Made by a program: the position numbers and the translations under genes. From Paucibacter sp. Y2R2-4 (lineage in GTDB: Bacteria; Pseudomonadota; Gammaproteobacteria; Burkholderiales; Burkholderiaceae_C), in assembly GCF_025717535.1 (NCBI RefSeq), contig NZ_JAJIRO010000002.1:186001-250000 (forward strand): a DNA stretch of 64,000 bases, given 5' to 3'. The notes below the pieces were generated by a model. It made no database searches. It worked only from the letters and a program-made list of their open reading frames with translations, and had not been told where the DNA came from. Positions within the stretch are counted from its first letter, which is position 1. Every line of letters begins with the position of its first letter. Positions 18,771 through 28,100 of this stretch are shown in pieces.

Positions 18771-19493
18771 TCAGGCCTGCGGCCGCACGCTGAGGCGAAA
18801 ACGCATCGGTTGCGTCATGGCCGCAGGCGGCGGCAGCAGCTTGAACTGGCGAGAGGTCTCATCCAGCGCCAGACGCAGCGCCTTGTCTTGGCTGGCGTCG
18901 CCGGTAGGCGTCAGCTCAAAGCGCTGAATGGCGCCGTCGCGGTCCAACCAAATGGCGAAGGTGGCAGTCAGCTGATCGGCCTCGCTTTTCAGGCGCCGCT
19001 CGATTTCGTCGCGCAGCATCTGGCGCGCGCTATTGGCATAGAGCCGCTCTTGCGCACGATCGGCCATCGTGCCGCCGCCCGCACCGGCCGCGCCGGTATT
19101 GGCGGCACCACCGCTGTACTCCTTGCTGACGCCGCCGGCCGCAAAGGCGCTCGGGCCATCGCCGGCCGCGCCTTCCATCTTGATCGGTTCGTTCGCCGGC
19201 TTGGGCGCCTCAGCCTGCTTGACCTGGTCTTCGCGCATCACCTGCTTGGGCTCGTCCTTGGGCGGCTCGGGCTTCTTCAGCTCGGGCTTGGGCGGCGGTG
19301 GCGGTGGTGGCGTGTCGGGAAGGATGCTGATCTTGGCGACCTGGCGCTTCGGCGCCTCGGTCGGCTTCATGCCCTTGACGGCCCAATAGCCCGCGCCCAC
19401 CAGGGCGAGGAAGCCCAAGGCCACGCCGGCGCGAATCAGCCAGACGCGCTGCGGCGAATCATCCAAATGGTCTTCGGCCAAACCTGTACTCAT
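18771..19493 (-). CDS. TonB-like energy-transducing protein
   Basis: A 240-residue inner-membrane protein of TonB/TolA architecture. One membrane anchor lies at about residues 20-40 (WLIRAGVALGFLALVGAGYW). A proline-rich rod with PPPPPPPKPELKKPEPPK spans about residues 60-100, a Gly/Ala-rich linker follows, and the C-terminal domain from about residue 145 (RLYANSARQMLRDEIERRLK) resembles TonB/TolA C-terminal domains. With the two ExbD and the ExbB-like genes immediately upstream it should carry proton-motive energy across the periplasm. Its partner here is more likely the adjacent porin or the TpsA/TpsB apparatus than a classical receptor; that is inference. Confidence 0.82.
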   Translation of the reverse strand: MSTGLAEDHLDDSPQRVWLIRAGVALGFLALVGAGYWAVKGMKPTEAPKRQVAKISILPDTPPPPPPPKPELKKPEPPKDEPKQVMREDQVKQAEAPKPANEPIKMEGAAGDGPSAFAAGGVSKEYSGGAANTGAAGAGGGTMADRAQERLYANSARQMLRDEIERRLKSEADQLTATFAIWLDRDGAIQRFELTPTGDASQDKALRLALDETSRQFKLLPPPAAMTQPMRFRLSVRPQA

Positions 19494-19503
19494 GATGTGG
19501 CCC

Positions 19504-19905
19504 TCAAGTCCCGATCTTGGCCGTCACCAGGCCCATATTGACCTGCAACTTGTTGCACAGATCGATCACCGCCACCACGCTGGCGTACTGGGTGCGCGCA
19601 TCGCCCTTGATGGCCACCGACATCTGCGCATCCAGGCTCTTGGCCTGCTGCAACTGTTGCTCCAACTCGGGCAAGCTCACGCCCACACCGTTCAGCAGCA
19701 CGCCGCCATCGGGCATCACCTGCACGATCTTCAGCTCATGCTTTTCAGCGCTGGGCTTGTTGCTGGGCTTGGGCAAGGTGATGGTGAGCCCCTGCACCGA
19801 GGCGGTGGTCATCAGAATGAACACCACCAGCAGCACATAGGCCAGGTCCAACATCGGCGTGACGTTGATGGTGTCAATCGGTTTGACTTCATTGATGACT
19901 TGCAT
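19504..19905 (-). CDS. ExbD/TolR family protein, copy 2
   Basis: A 133-residue proton-channel subunit with a short cytoplasmic N-terminus, one membrane segment and a periplasmic domain. NVTPMLDLAYVLLVVFILMTTASVQG contains the essential membrane aspartate, here Asp20. The membrane segment is almost identical to that of the upstream ExbD, whereas the periplasmic domains differ strongly, indicating an old duplication with divergent partners. It lies 10 bp before the TonB-like gene. It forms the channel with the ExbB-like fusion protein. Confidence 0.9.
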   Translation of the reverse strand: MQVINEVKPIDTINVTPMLDLAYVLLVVFILMTTASVQGLTITLPKPSNKPSAEKHELKIVQVMPDGGVLLNGVGVSLPELEQQLQQAKSLDAQMSVAIKGDARTQYASVVAVIDLCNKLQVNMGLVTAKIGT

Positions 19906-19932
19906 GGCAAGACTCGCTTTTCTTTTTGGGCT

Positions 19933-20346
19933 TTATTCCGGTGCCGCTCGCTTGGTGACCAGGCCGATCTCGGTGATGTCCAACTTCTTCACCACCTCCA
20001 AGACCTCCATCACCTTCTCGTACTGCGCTGCAGCGTCGGCCTTCAAAACCAGCGGCAGCGCGGGATTGGCAGCTTTGTACTGCGCCAATGTGTCACGCAT
20101 CTGATCCATGGTGACCGGATAGGCATCTAAGTACACCGCGCCATCGGCGGTGATGGTCACCGCCCGCACCTGCGGCTTGGCCAGATTGCTGGTGGCCTGC
20201 GTGGTGGGCGACTTCACCTTCACCCCTTGCACCGAAGCGGTGGTCAAAATGATGAAGACCACCAGCAGCACATAGGCGAGATCCAACATCGGCGTGACGT
20301 TGATCTCGTCATACGGTTGGTTGTCACTTTTGACGTCAGCCGACAT
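19933..20346 (-). CDS. ExbD/TolR family protein, copy 1
   Basis: A 137-residue ExbD homologue. INVTPMLDLAYVLLVVFII, with Asp22 in the membrane segment, is the proton-pathway signature. The periplasmic domain has VRAVTITADGAVYLDAYPV and ends EIGLVTKRAAPE. It lies between the DUF2341-ExbB gene (42 bp upstream) and the second ExbD gene (27 bp downstream). ExbB-ExbD-ExbD-TonB clusters with paired ExbD proteins are known in proteobacteria; why two are needed is unresolved. Confidence 0.9.
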   Translation of the reverse strand: MSADVKSDNQPYDEINVTPMLDLAYVLLVVFIILTTASVQGVKVKSPTTQATSNLAKPQVRAVTITADGAVYLDAYPVTMDQMRDTLAQYKAANPALPLVLKADAAAQYEKVMEVLEVVKKLDITEIGLVTKRAAPE

Positions 20347-20388
20347 GGGGTGCGCTCCGCTTCAGGCAATGAGAGGGCCGATGGCGAC

Positions 20389-22104
20389 TCACGGCGCGCC
20401 GTGAACTTCGGCCACGCGGGTGATGAACTCGTCGATGAAGATCTGCATGTCGGACGACACGTTCTTGATCTTGGCAGCGAGGTAGTTGTAGGCAAACAGC
20501 GCCGGAATCGCCACGCCCAGACCGGCCACAGTCGCCAGCAGCGCCGAGGCAATACCCGGGGCAATCGCGTTCACGTTCACATCACCGGCGGCAGCAATCG
20601 CCGCAAAAGTGATCATCACGCCGACCACCGTGCCCAACAGGCCCAGGAAGGGGCCGCCAGCAATCGCGATCGTCAGCAACACCATATTGGAGTTGAGGTG
20701 CGCGTTCTCACGCACAAAGTCGGCGTCCACCGAGGCCTTGACGGCATTCATCGCCGGGCCGGTCAAAGCGCTAGCGCCTTGCTGGCCGACCTTGCGCTTC
20801 TCGAGCTGATGCACGCCCGCCTCATACAAGCGGAACAATGGCGAATGCTTGTGCTTGGCGCCTTGGCCCAGGGTCAGCAGGTCTTTGTCGGCATCGCGGA
20901 AACGCTTCAGGAATTGGCGGTTGTCCTTGTCAGCGCGGCTGACCAAGATGGCCTTGGCCACGGTCACCCAGGCGGCGATCACAAACATAATGCCCAGAAT
21001 GATGATGACCACCCAGGCGTCGGTCGTCAGATTCTTGACCAAGATGGCCATATGGCCGCCATGCTCCTCGCCACCGGCTGTTTCCGTGGTTTCGCGCTGC
21101 GAAGCGACCAAGCGGCTCTCTGCGCCTTGGGCGCCCGCCGACACGGCCAGCCACTCGGCACTGCGCAAAACGCTGGAGACTTGCAACTCGTCCGTCAAAC
21201 CGGTCGCGCCCTCACCCAGGCGCAGGCTGTTGCCCAAAGCCGGTGTAGCCGCATCGGCTTGTGCCACTTGGGCGCCGCCCACAAACAAGGTGGCCTTGCC
21301 CAAGCCCAGACGCAGCGCAAGGTGGGTCCACTTGGCCGGCGCAATCTCGCCGCCCGAGAGTTCGGCCTTGCCGGTGTTCAGGCTGAGCTTGCCGCCCTTG
21401 ACCGCCAGGCTCAAATCGCCCCACTTGATCAGGCCGGCGCGGTCCACCGCATCCAGCTTGACCCACAGCGACAGCGTCAGCTGATTGCCGCCGTCCACAA
21501 TGGCTTTGTCGCTCAGCGGGTAGACGATGGCCTGGCCCGTCAGCTTGGCGCTCGCCGCCAGCAAGCCATTCGGCTCGATGCTGATGGCGCCCTCAGGCTT
21601 CACGCCACCTTGATGGTCGGCACCGGCCGGCGCCTTGTCGCTGAAGTGAAAGGCTGCCAGCGTGCCGGCATCAAAACCCGCCGCCGCCACCGAGTCGCCC
21701 GGCTCCGCGGCTGCCTTGGCATTGCCGGAGTAAACATAGAACTGGTTCTTGTCGCTGCCCGGCAGCACGCTGGGCACTTGCACCCACAGCACGGCCAACT
21801 CATTGACACCGTCATAGCGCTCAACGCTGAACTTCAGCGGCGTCTTGTCATCAGCGGCGATGACGCGCAGGTCCGAGCCGTCTTCCTTGGCCGCAGTGAA
21901 GTCGAAATTGCCCGAATGCAGACGCACCGCCACCGCCACATTGCTGGCGGCTTCCTTGGTTTCGGTGCCCTGCGCCGAGGTGTTCAGCGTGATGCGGGTG
22001 CGGCCGGTCCATTCGCTGTTCCACCAGGCATTCGCGATGCCCGGCAGGACTGCGCCCATCAATGCGAGGGCGCAAACGCCCCGACGAATTTGTGCGTTAC
22101 GCAT
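20389..22104 (-). CDS. DUF2341/LamG-like domain fused to MotA/TolQ/ExbB proton channel
   Basis: A 571-residue fusion. A signal sequence ends GIANAWW near residue 27. Residues ~27-140 match DUF2341 (WWNSEWTGRTRITLN; YDGVNELAVLWVQVP), and ~150-330 look like a LamG/concanavalin jellyroll (LTLSLWVKLDAVDRAGLIKW; AKWTHLALRLGLGKATLFVG; LTDELQVSSVLRSAEWL). An ExbB/TolQ channel follows with membrane segments at about 363-389, 472-505 and 517-543. A normal ExbB is about 240 residues and has no periplasmic lectin domain. The start at 22104 gives the signal peptide. It lies 53 bp downstream of tpsA and precedes exbD, exbD and tonB. It probably senses or binds a surface polymer while powering the Ton motor. 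Confidence 0.85.
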   Translation of the reverse strand: MRNAQIRRGVCALALMGAVLPGIANAWWNSEWTGRTRITLNTSAQGTETKEAASNVAVAVRLHSGNFDFTAAKEDGSDLRVIAADDKTPLKFSVERYDGVNELAVLWVQVPSVLPGSDKNQFYVYSGNAKAAAEPGDSVAAAGFDAGTLAAFHFSDKAPAGADHQGGVKPEGAISIEPNGLLAASAKLTGQAIVYPLSDKAIVDGGNQLTLSLWVKLDAVDRAGLIKWGDLSLAVKGGKLSLNTGKAELSGGEIAPAKWTHLALRLGLGKATLFVGGAQVAQADAATPALGNSLRLGEGATGLTDELQVSSVLRSAEWLAVSAGAQGAESRLVASQRETTETAGGEEHGGHMAILVKNLTTDAWVVIIILGIMFVIAAWVTVAKAILVSRADKDNRQFLKRFRDADKDLLTLGQGAKHKHSPLFRLYEAGVHQLEKRKVGQQGASALTGPAMNAVKASVDADFVRENAHLNSNMVLLTIAIAGGPFLGLLGTVVGVMITFAAIAAAGDVNVNAIAPGIASALLATVAGLGVAIPALFAYNYLAAKIKNVSSDMQIFIDEFITRVAEVHGAP

Positions 22105-22157
22105 GTCGTAGATCCAAAAAATGAGAGAGGGTCTTGCAATCAAATATCGAAACGAAA

Positions 22158-25100
22158 TCAGCTGTTGCCGAAGCCCAGGAACTCCAGCAGCAGATTGCGG
22201 CGGCGGTTGCGGCGCTTGCGTTCGTCATCATCTTTTTCACCGGCACTGATGCCGGTGGCCGCTTGGGTCAAGGCTTCGCTGACGGGCAAAGCAATCGGTG
22301 CGGGTGCCACCGACTCAGGCGCCGTGCCGCTGCGTGCACCCGACACCTGGATGTCATTGGCATTGACCAGACGCTCCGCGCCCAAGAAGGCATTGCCCTT
22401 GGAACGAATACCCGCCTCGCCGGCATTAATTTCGCCGGTTGGCGCATACAGGTCCAGGTCGCTGCCGGCGCTGAGCACCGCGATACCGCTGCCGCTGAAA
22501 GAGCCCGAGGTGTCGAAGACCAAACGACCTTCGGAGTCCAAACGCAGCACCGGCGCTGGCGCACCGCTGACCGTCTTGGCACCGCGGCCGGCATCCAGAT
22601 TGCCCGCCGACGACCACATCAGCACATTGCCCTTGTCCAGCGTGAACACCCGTGAGGAATTGACCTCAAAGCTGCCCTGCACCACGGTGTTGATATCGCC
22701 GCCGCTGACGGTGACCAGGCCGAGGTCGGTGGCCTTCTTCTTGGTGCTGGCCACCAAGTCTCCAGCCACGGCGCCACCCCCTGGGTTGAGCAAGGTGATG
22801 TCCGCCTTTTGCATCGACTTGATCTGGCTGGACGACATCAGGATTTGCGCGTTCGGGCGGTCTTGCGGGAACAAGAGGTCTACCGCCAAATAGCCGCTGC
22901 CATAGCGCGCCCAACGCTCATCGGCGTCCAACTGCGAGGCAGCACGACCGGCGGAGCGCAGCTCGCCCATCAGCACCCGGTTCAGCCAAGGCATCTGTCG
23001 TTCCACCGGCAAAGCGGCGAAGGCACCCAGGGCTTGTTCAGCAGTGATCGTCTTGCCGAGCTGCGCAGTGACGTAGGCCGCCAAGGCCTTCAATTGATCG
23101 GCCGAGGCCAAGGCGCGCAAGCTCGTCTCGCGCTGGCTGGCGGGCAGTTGCCCCAGCTGCGCCAGCAGAGCGCGGGTGACAGCCTGGGCCTGTTGTGCAC
23201 CCGACAATTTGTCAAACGCGGCCAAGGCTTGGGCTGGCGTCAGTGCCGACCATGCGGGCTCGACCAAGCTGCTACGGCTCTTCAAGGCCTCATCCACCGC
23301 CGCATCGCCCACCGGCTTGCCGAGCAGAATCGCCTGACGCAAGCGTTGCTCTGTGGCGTCTGCGCGGGCAGGCAAGCCGCGCACATAACTGCTCAGTACA
23401 GCGTCCCACTTGGCAGGGCTCATCAAAGCCTTGAGCGCTTGGAGCTGGGCGGGTCCGCCCAGGCGGTCAAATTCAGCCGCCGTCGCGTTCTTGCCGCCCA
23501 GCAAGGCATAGGCTTGACCCAGCTTGCCGGCCAGACCCGAAGCCCCCAGCACATGGAAGCCTTGCTGCGTGGCCGCCAGATAGTCCGAACCATCCTCGCG
23601 CAAGCCGGCCACCACGGTCAGATTGCTGCCTTGTGCAGGCAACAAGACACTATTAGCAAGATTGCCGCTGGCCACAATGCCCGCGCTGCCGCCCAGATTC
23701 ACGTCTCGGCCGGCCAGGACCAGCAGTTCACCCGGCCCGGCGACTTCAATGCCGGCGCCAGCGCCATTTTCCTGGAAGGCGACATCGCGCCCGGCTTTGA
23801 TTCGCGTGAGTTCCGTACCGGCGCCCGGCTGATGCTGAACAGACACCACACCCGCGACATCAAAGCGCACATCTCGACCTGCCTGAATATCAACCGGCCG
23901 TGCGGAAACCAGGCGCCCTTGCAAGAACACATCGCCGGTCCCCGAAACGACCTGAACCGGCTCGCGGTTGCTGTGGTCCAGCTGCTGCTGACCGTTAGCA
24001 TCTCTTACCTTCAAAGCGGCTTCCGCCACTTGCTGCAGCAGATCCAGCCGTTCGCCCCCCAGATTGGGCTCGCCGCCACCCAAGGCCATCACCTTGAAGT
24101 CGTTCAGCTGCACCTGGCCCTTTGCGGCCAGAGAACTACGGGCTGATGCCGGGTCACTCGCGGCGCTCCATTGCGTGACCGAGGCCATGCTCAGGCCACC
24201 GTTCGGCGCATAGGCACGCAGATCGGTCGGCACGATCTTGGCCAGCTCGTCGGTATCGCCAGGCTTGCGTTGCGGTGCGCTGGCGTAGTTGATCGATCCG
24301 CCAGCGCTTTGCATCAGCAAGCTGCTCTCGGCATCTTGCCCGGGCAATATCAGGCTCTGACCGAGCGAGTTCTGCGATTGGGCGTAGGCGTAGGCCAGAT
24401 TGCGCACGCTGGCCACCTCCATATCGCGACCGCTTTGCACCCGGATTGCTGCGTCTTGATAAACCAGCTGCAAGCCATGCGGCGCCAGCAGCGGATCGAC
24501 CGTGCTGTCAGCCCGCACTTCACCACCGGCCTTGACCGACAGTGCTTGCTTGGCCGCAAAGAATTGACCGCTGACCAGATCCTGGCCCGCCTGCACACGC
24601 ACCGCACCACCGCCGAACTGCTCAGCGTTGGCGACACCCTCTACCTGGAAGAGCGGGTTCAGCTTGAAACCGCTGCTGGCCGCCGCCGCGCGCAGATGGC
24701 TGACATCACGACCAGCCTGCACCGTCACGTCACCGCCACCCAGCGTCGCAATACCTTGCGCAAACTTATCGGGCCGGGCAAACCAGCTGGCGGTCACGTC
24801 TTCGGTGTGAGCGCGCCACAGCCAATCGCTGACATAGCGCTGTTCCGCCTCGGGCTTGGCGCCCACGATATCGCGTCCAGCCCGCACCGTGATGCTGCGG
24901 CCGCCTTGAGTGAAGGGGCTCAAGCCCGATGGGTCGAGATCGCTGGACAGCAAGTCCAGCATCTTTTGGTAGCGAGTGACCGGCATGGCCTCCACTGGCT
25001 CCGGTGGCACCGTCGGCTGTTGCGTGGGCTCAGCCGTGGGTCCGGTTGTGGGACCTGTCGTCGGCTCCGCTGTGGGCGGCAAAGTCGGCTTGGCCGTCTG

Positions 25101-28100
25101 GCCCGGCGAGGTCTCCGGGTTCGGAGGTCGCACATTGCCCGTGCTGTCGCCATTGCCCTGAGACGGTTCGGTCGCCAGGGACGCATCGCTACTGCCGTCC
25201 GCCGCGCGAGCTTTGGCCTGCGCCAGCAGCGCATTGCTGGCTTTCAGCAAGGCCTCCACTTGCGCAGAGCTTCCCTCAAACTCTTGACTCATGAGGCCCG
25301 CAGGTGCGCCAAGGCTGAGCACGGTGGCCGAGCTGTTCAGCAACTCGATGTCTTGCGCAGCTGCAAGATCGATACGCCCTGTGGTGCTGCGCACGCGGAC
25401 CGGCGTCACTTGTGAGCCGTCACTGCCAATGCGCAAGGAGCCGGAGTTCTCTGCATTGATTGCGCTGAAGCCTTGCGTCGCCAACAGATCGGCGCTGCTC
25501 AAATCGGCGCCGGCCACCAAACGGATCGAACCCGCACGCTCGGAAGTTCCGAGACGATCGGCACCTTCCACCGGCGACGGCCTGAAGCCCGTCGAGAGAT
25601 CCGCCTTCAACAACAGGTCGCCGACGGCGCGCAAGGTGATGCTGGCTTCGGCGGCATGCGGGCTGGCCCGCAATTGCGCCTGGCTCAAGACTGGCATGGC
25701 CCAGTTGGATTGAAGTTCCAGCTTGCCGTTGCTGCGAATCTCAACGCCCGGTCTGACACGCATCAACGCGAGCAGATCGGCTTGGCCGCCACTAAGGCGT
25801 TCCGCAATCTTCTGGGCACTGACATTGTCTGGGCCCATGAACTGCGCGTTGTCATACACCACGCGTCCTACGCCCAGGATCGTCGGGTCAACCGGCGCGA
25901 GCGTGGGTTCCACGGTCGGCGGCAGCGTCGGCGCCACAGTGGGCGAAATCGTCGGTGCAATCGTCGGCTTGGCGGTTTGTCCTGGCCCCACCGGCGGTGC
26001 GGGCGGATTGGCGCCACCGGTGGTGTCGCCATTGCCATTGGAAGGCTGCGTTGCGTTCGAGGCATCGACGCTGCCAGCATCCAGTCCACCCGTCACACGT
26101 ACTTGCGAAGCCGGTGCCGTCGTCGCTATCGGTGGTTTGACGGTGCCTGTGCTGGGTCCATTGCCGGCCGAAGGCACGCTCGGTGCGGGCGTTGGCGTTG
26201 GCGCAGGCGACGGCGCTGGCGTGGGCGCTGCGGTTGGACCTGTGGGCGGCGGCGGCGGCTTGATCGTACCCGTGCCACTGCCATTGCCGTTCGAAGGGCT
26301 GGTCGGCGCAGCGGTCGGAGATGCAGTCGGCGCTGGTGTGGGCGCTGGTGTCGGCGCAGGTGTTGGTGCTGGAGTCGGTGCTGGAGTCGGGGCAGGAGTT
26401 GGCGCTGGAGTTGGCGCTGGAGTCGGGGCAGGAGTTGGCGCTGCAGTCGGTGCAGCCGTAGGTGCAGCGGTCGGCCCGGCTGTCGGAGCTACCGTCGGCT
26501 TCGTCGGCGGGGCCGGTGGCTTGATCGTGCCGGTGGTATCGCCATTGCCCGCTGAGGGGTCGGTCACCGGCGCCGCCGTTGGGGCCAAAGTCGGCTTGGT
26601 GGGCGCCGGTGGCGGCTTGATAGTGCCTGTGCTGCCTCCATTGCCGGCCGAGGGCTCGGTCGGAGCAGCGGTCGGGCTGACTGTTGGCAGTGTCGTCGGT
26701 TCTGCCGTCGGCTGAACCGTGGGCTGGACCGTCGGCGTATCCGTAGGCGTGGTCGTTGGCGAGGTTGTGGGCGTCGTCGTAGGCGCCGTCGTCGGGGCCA
26801 CGGTCGGCGCTACCGTCGGGGCCACCGTCGGCGCCACGGTAGGCGCAATCGTGGGCACGCCGGTCGGGGCGACTGTTGGCATCGGCACCAGGCCATCGAC
26901 CAACTGGTTCACACCGTCATAGACCTTGAAGGCCTCCACATCGACCCGTTTCACGCCTGTGAGGGTGGCACCAATCGCTGCGATGCGCACATCTTGGCCC
27001 TCACGCGCGGCGCGTAGCAAAAGCTCGGCCGTCGAGAGCTGCGTGTTGCCATGCGCCGCGCTCAAATCGATCAGAGCTCCCTGCTGCAAGTTCAAGACGC
27101 CTTGCTGGCTGTTCAAGCTGACCGTGCCTCCAGCACCGCCGCGAGCCACGAGGCTAGACCCGGCTTGCAAGCGGATGTCGTCACGAGCATTCAAAGCGAT
27201 ATAGCCAGCGCTGGCTGGGCTTCCCGCAGCCAGCAGTTGGCCGTCCACCACCAGGCTGCCGCCATCGGAAGTCAGCGCGAGGTGTTGCGCCTGCAAGCTG
27301 GCGCCTGCCGGCAAAATTTGATCCCCAGCACGGTTGCGTACCGAGATCGCATCGGCAAAGGCGAAATTGCCCGCCCGCTGCAACAAGCCGCTCAGCTCTG
27401 CAAGATTGATGGCTTGTGCACTGTCCAAGCTCAGCACACCGCCGCGCTCGACCGAGGCCGACGCGGCGCTCAGATCACCCGCCAACAACAAGCGCCCTTG
27501 CGGCGCACTCAGATCCAAGCGACCAGCATCGCCTGCATCGGCAGCCTTGCCGCCCAAGCCCGCGGCCGAAACATCCACTTTGGAACCCGCACGCAGTGCC
27601 ACATCGCCCTGATCGCTGCCGATACGGATACGGCCGGCGGCCAAATTGGCGGTCACCGTGCTGCCGATCTTTTCGCTACGACCGGCCACATTGAGCCAGG
27701 CCTGCGCGTCGATGATGGCGGCGTCCGTGGCTGCGCTGCCCTTGCTCTGCAAGCTCAATTGGCCGGAGGGCAAGTCAATGCCCGTGGCCACACGCAAGCG
27801 GTCGGCGCTGAGCTTGAGCTGTGCTGCGGCCGCAGCCAAGCTGCTGCTGGTGGTCGCGACTGCGCCGCCTTCACCTGGGCTCAGGTCCGCGGCACCGCGC
27901 ACCACCCAGTTAGCATCAGCCAGATTGCTGGCTCGCAAGACCGGCGTGCGCAACTGCAAGTCACCATCGACCTGGATCTGACTCTTGCCATTCAGCAAGA
28001 CGGCGCGGTCGGCACCTAAATCCACCGCAGCGGCATGCAAGGTCTGCACCCCGGGGCCCAAGGTCAAAGTGCCCGGGCGCACCGCGCCTGTCTCAAGGGC

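Noticed and set aside
25877-26890. Regular 12-bp repeats resembling a repeat array or CRISPR
   Set aside because: The units are in frame, encode PTxA/PAPT repeats, lack spacers and have no cas genes nearby.
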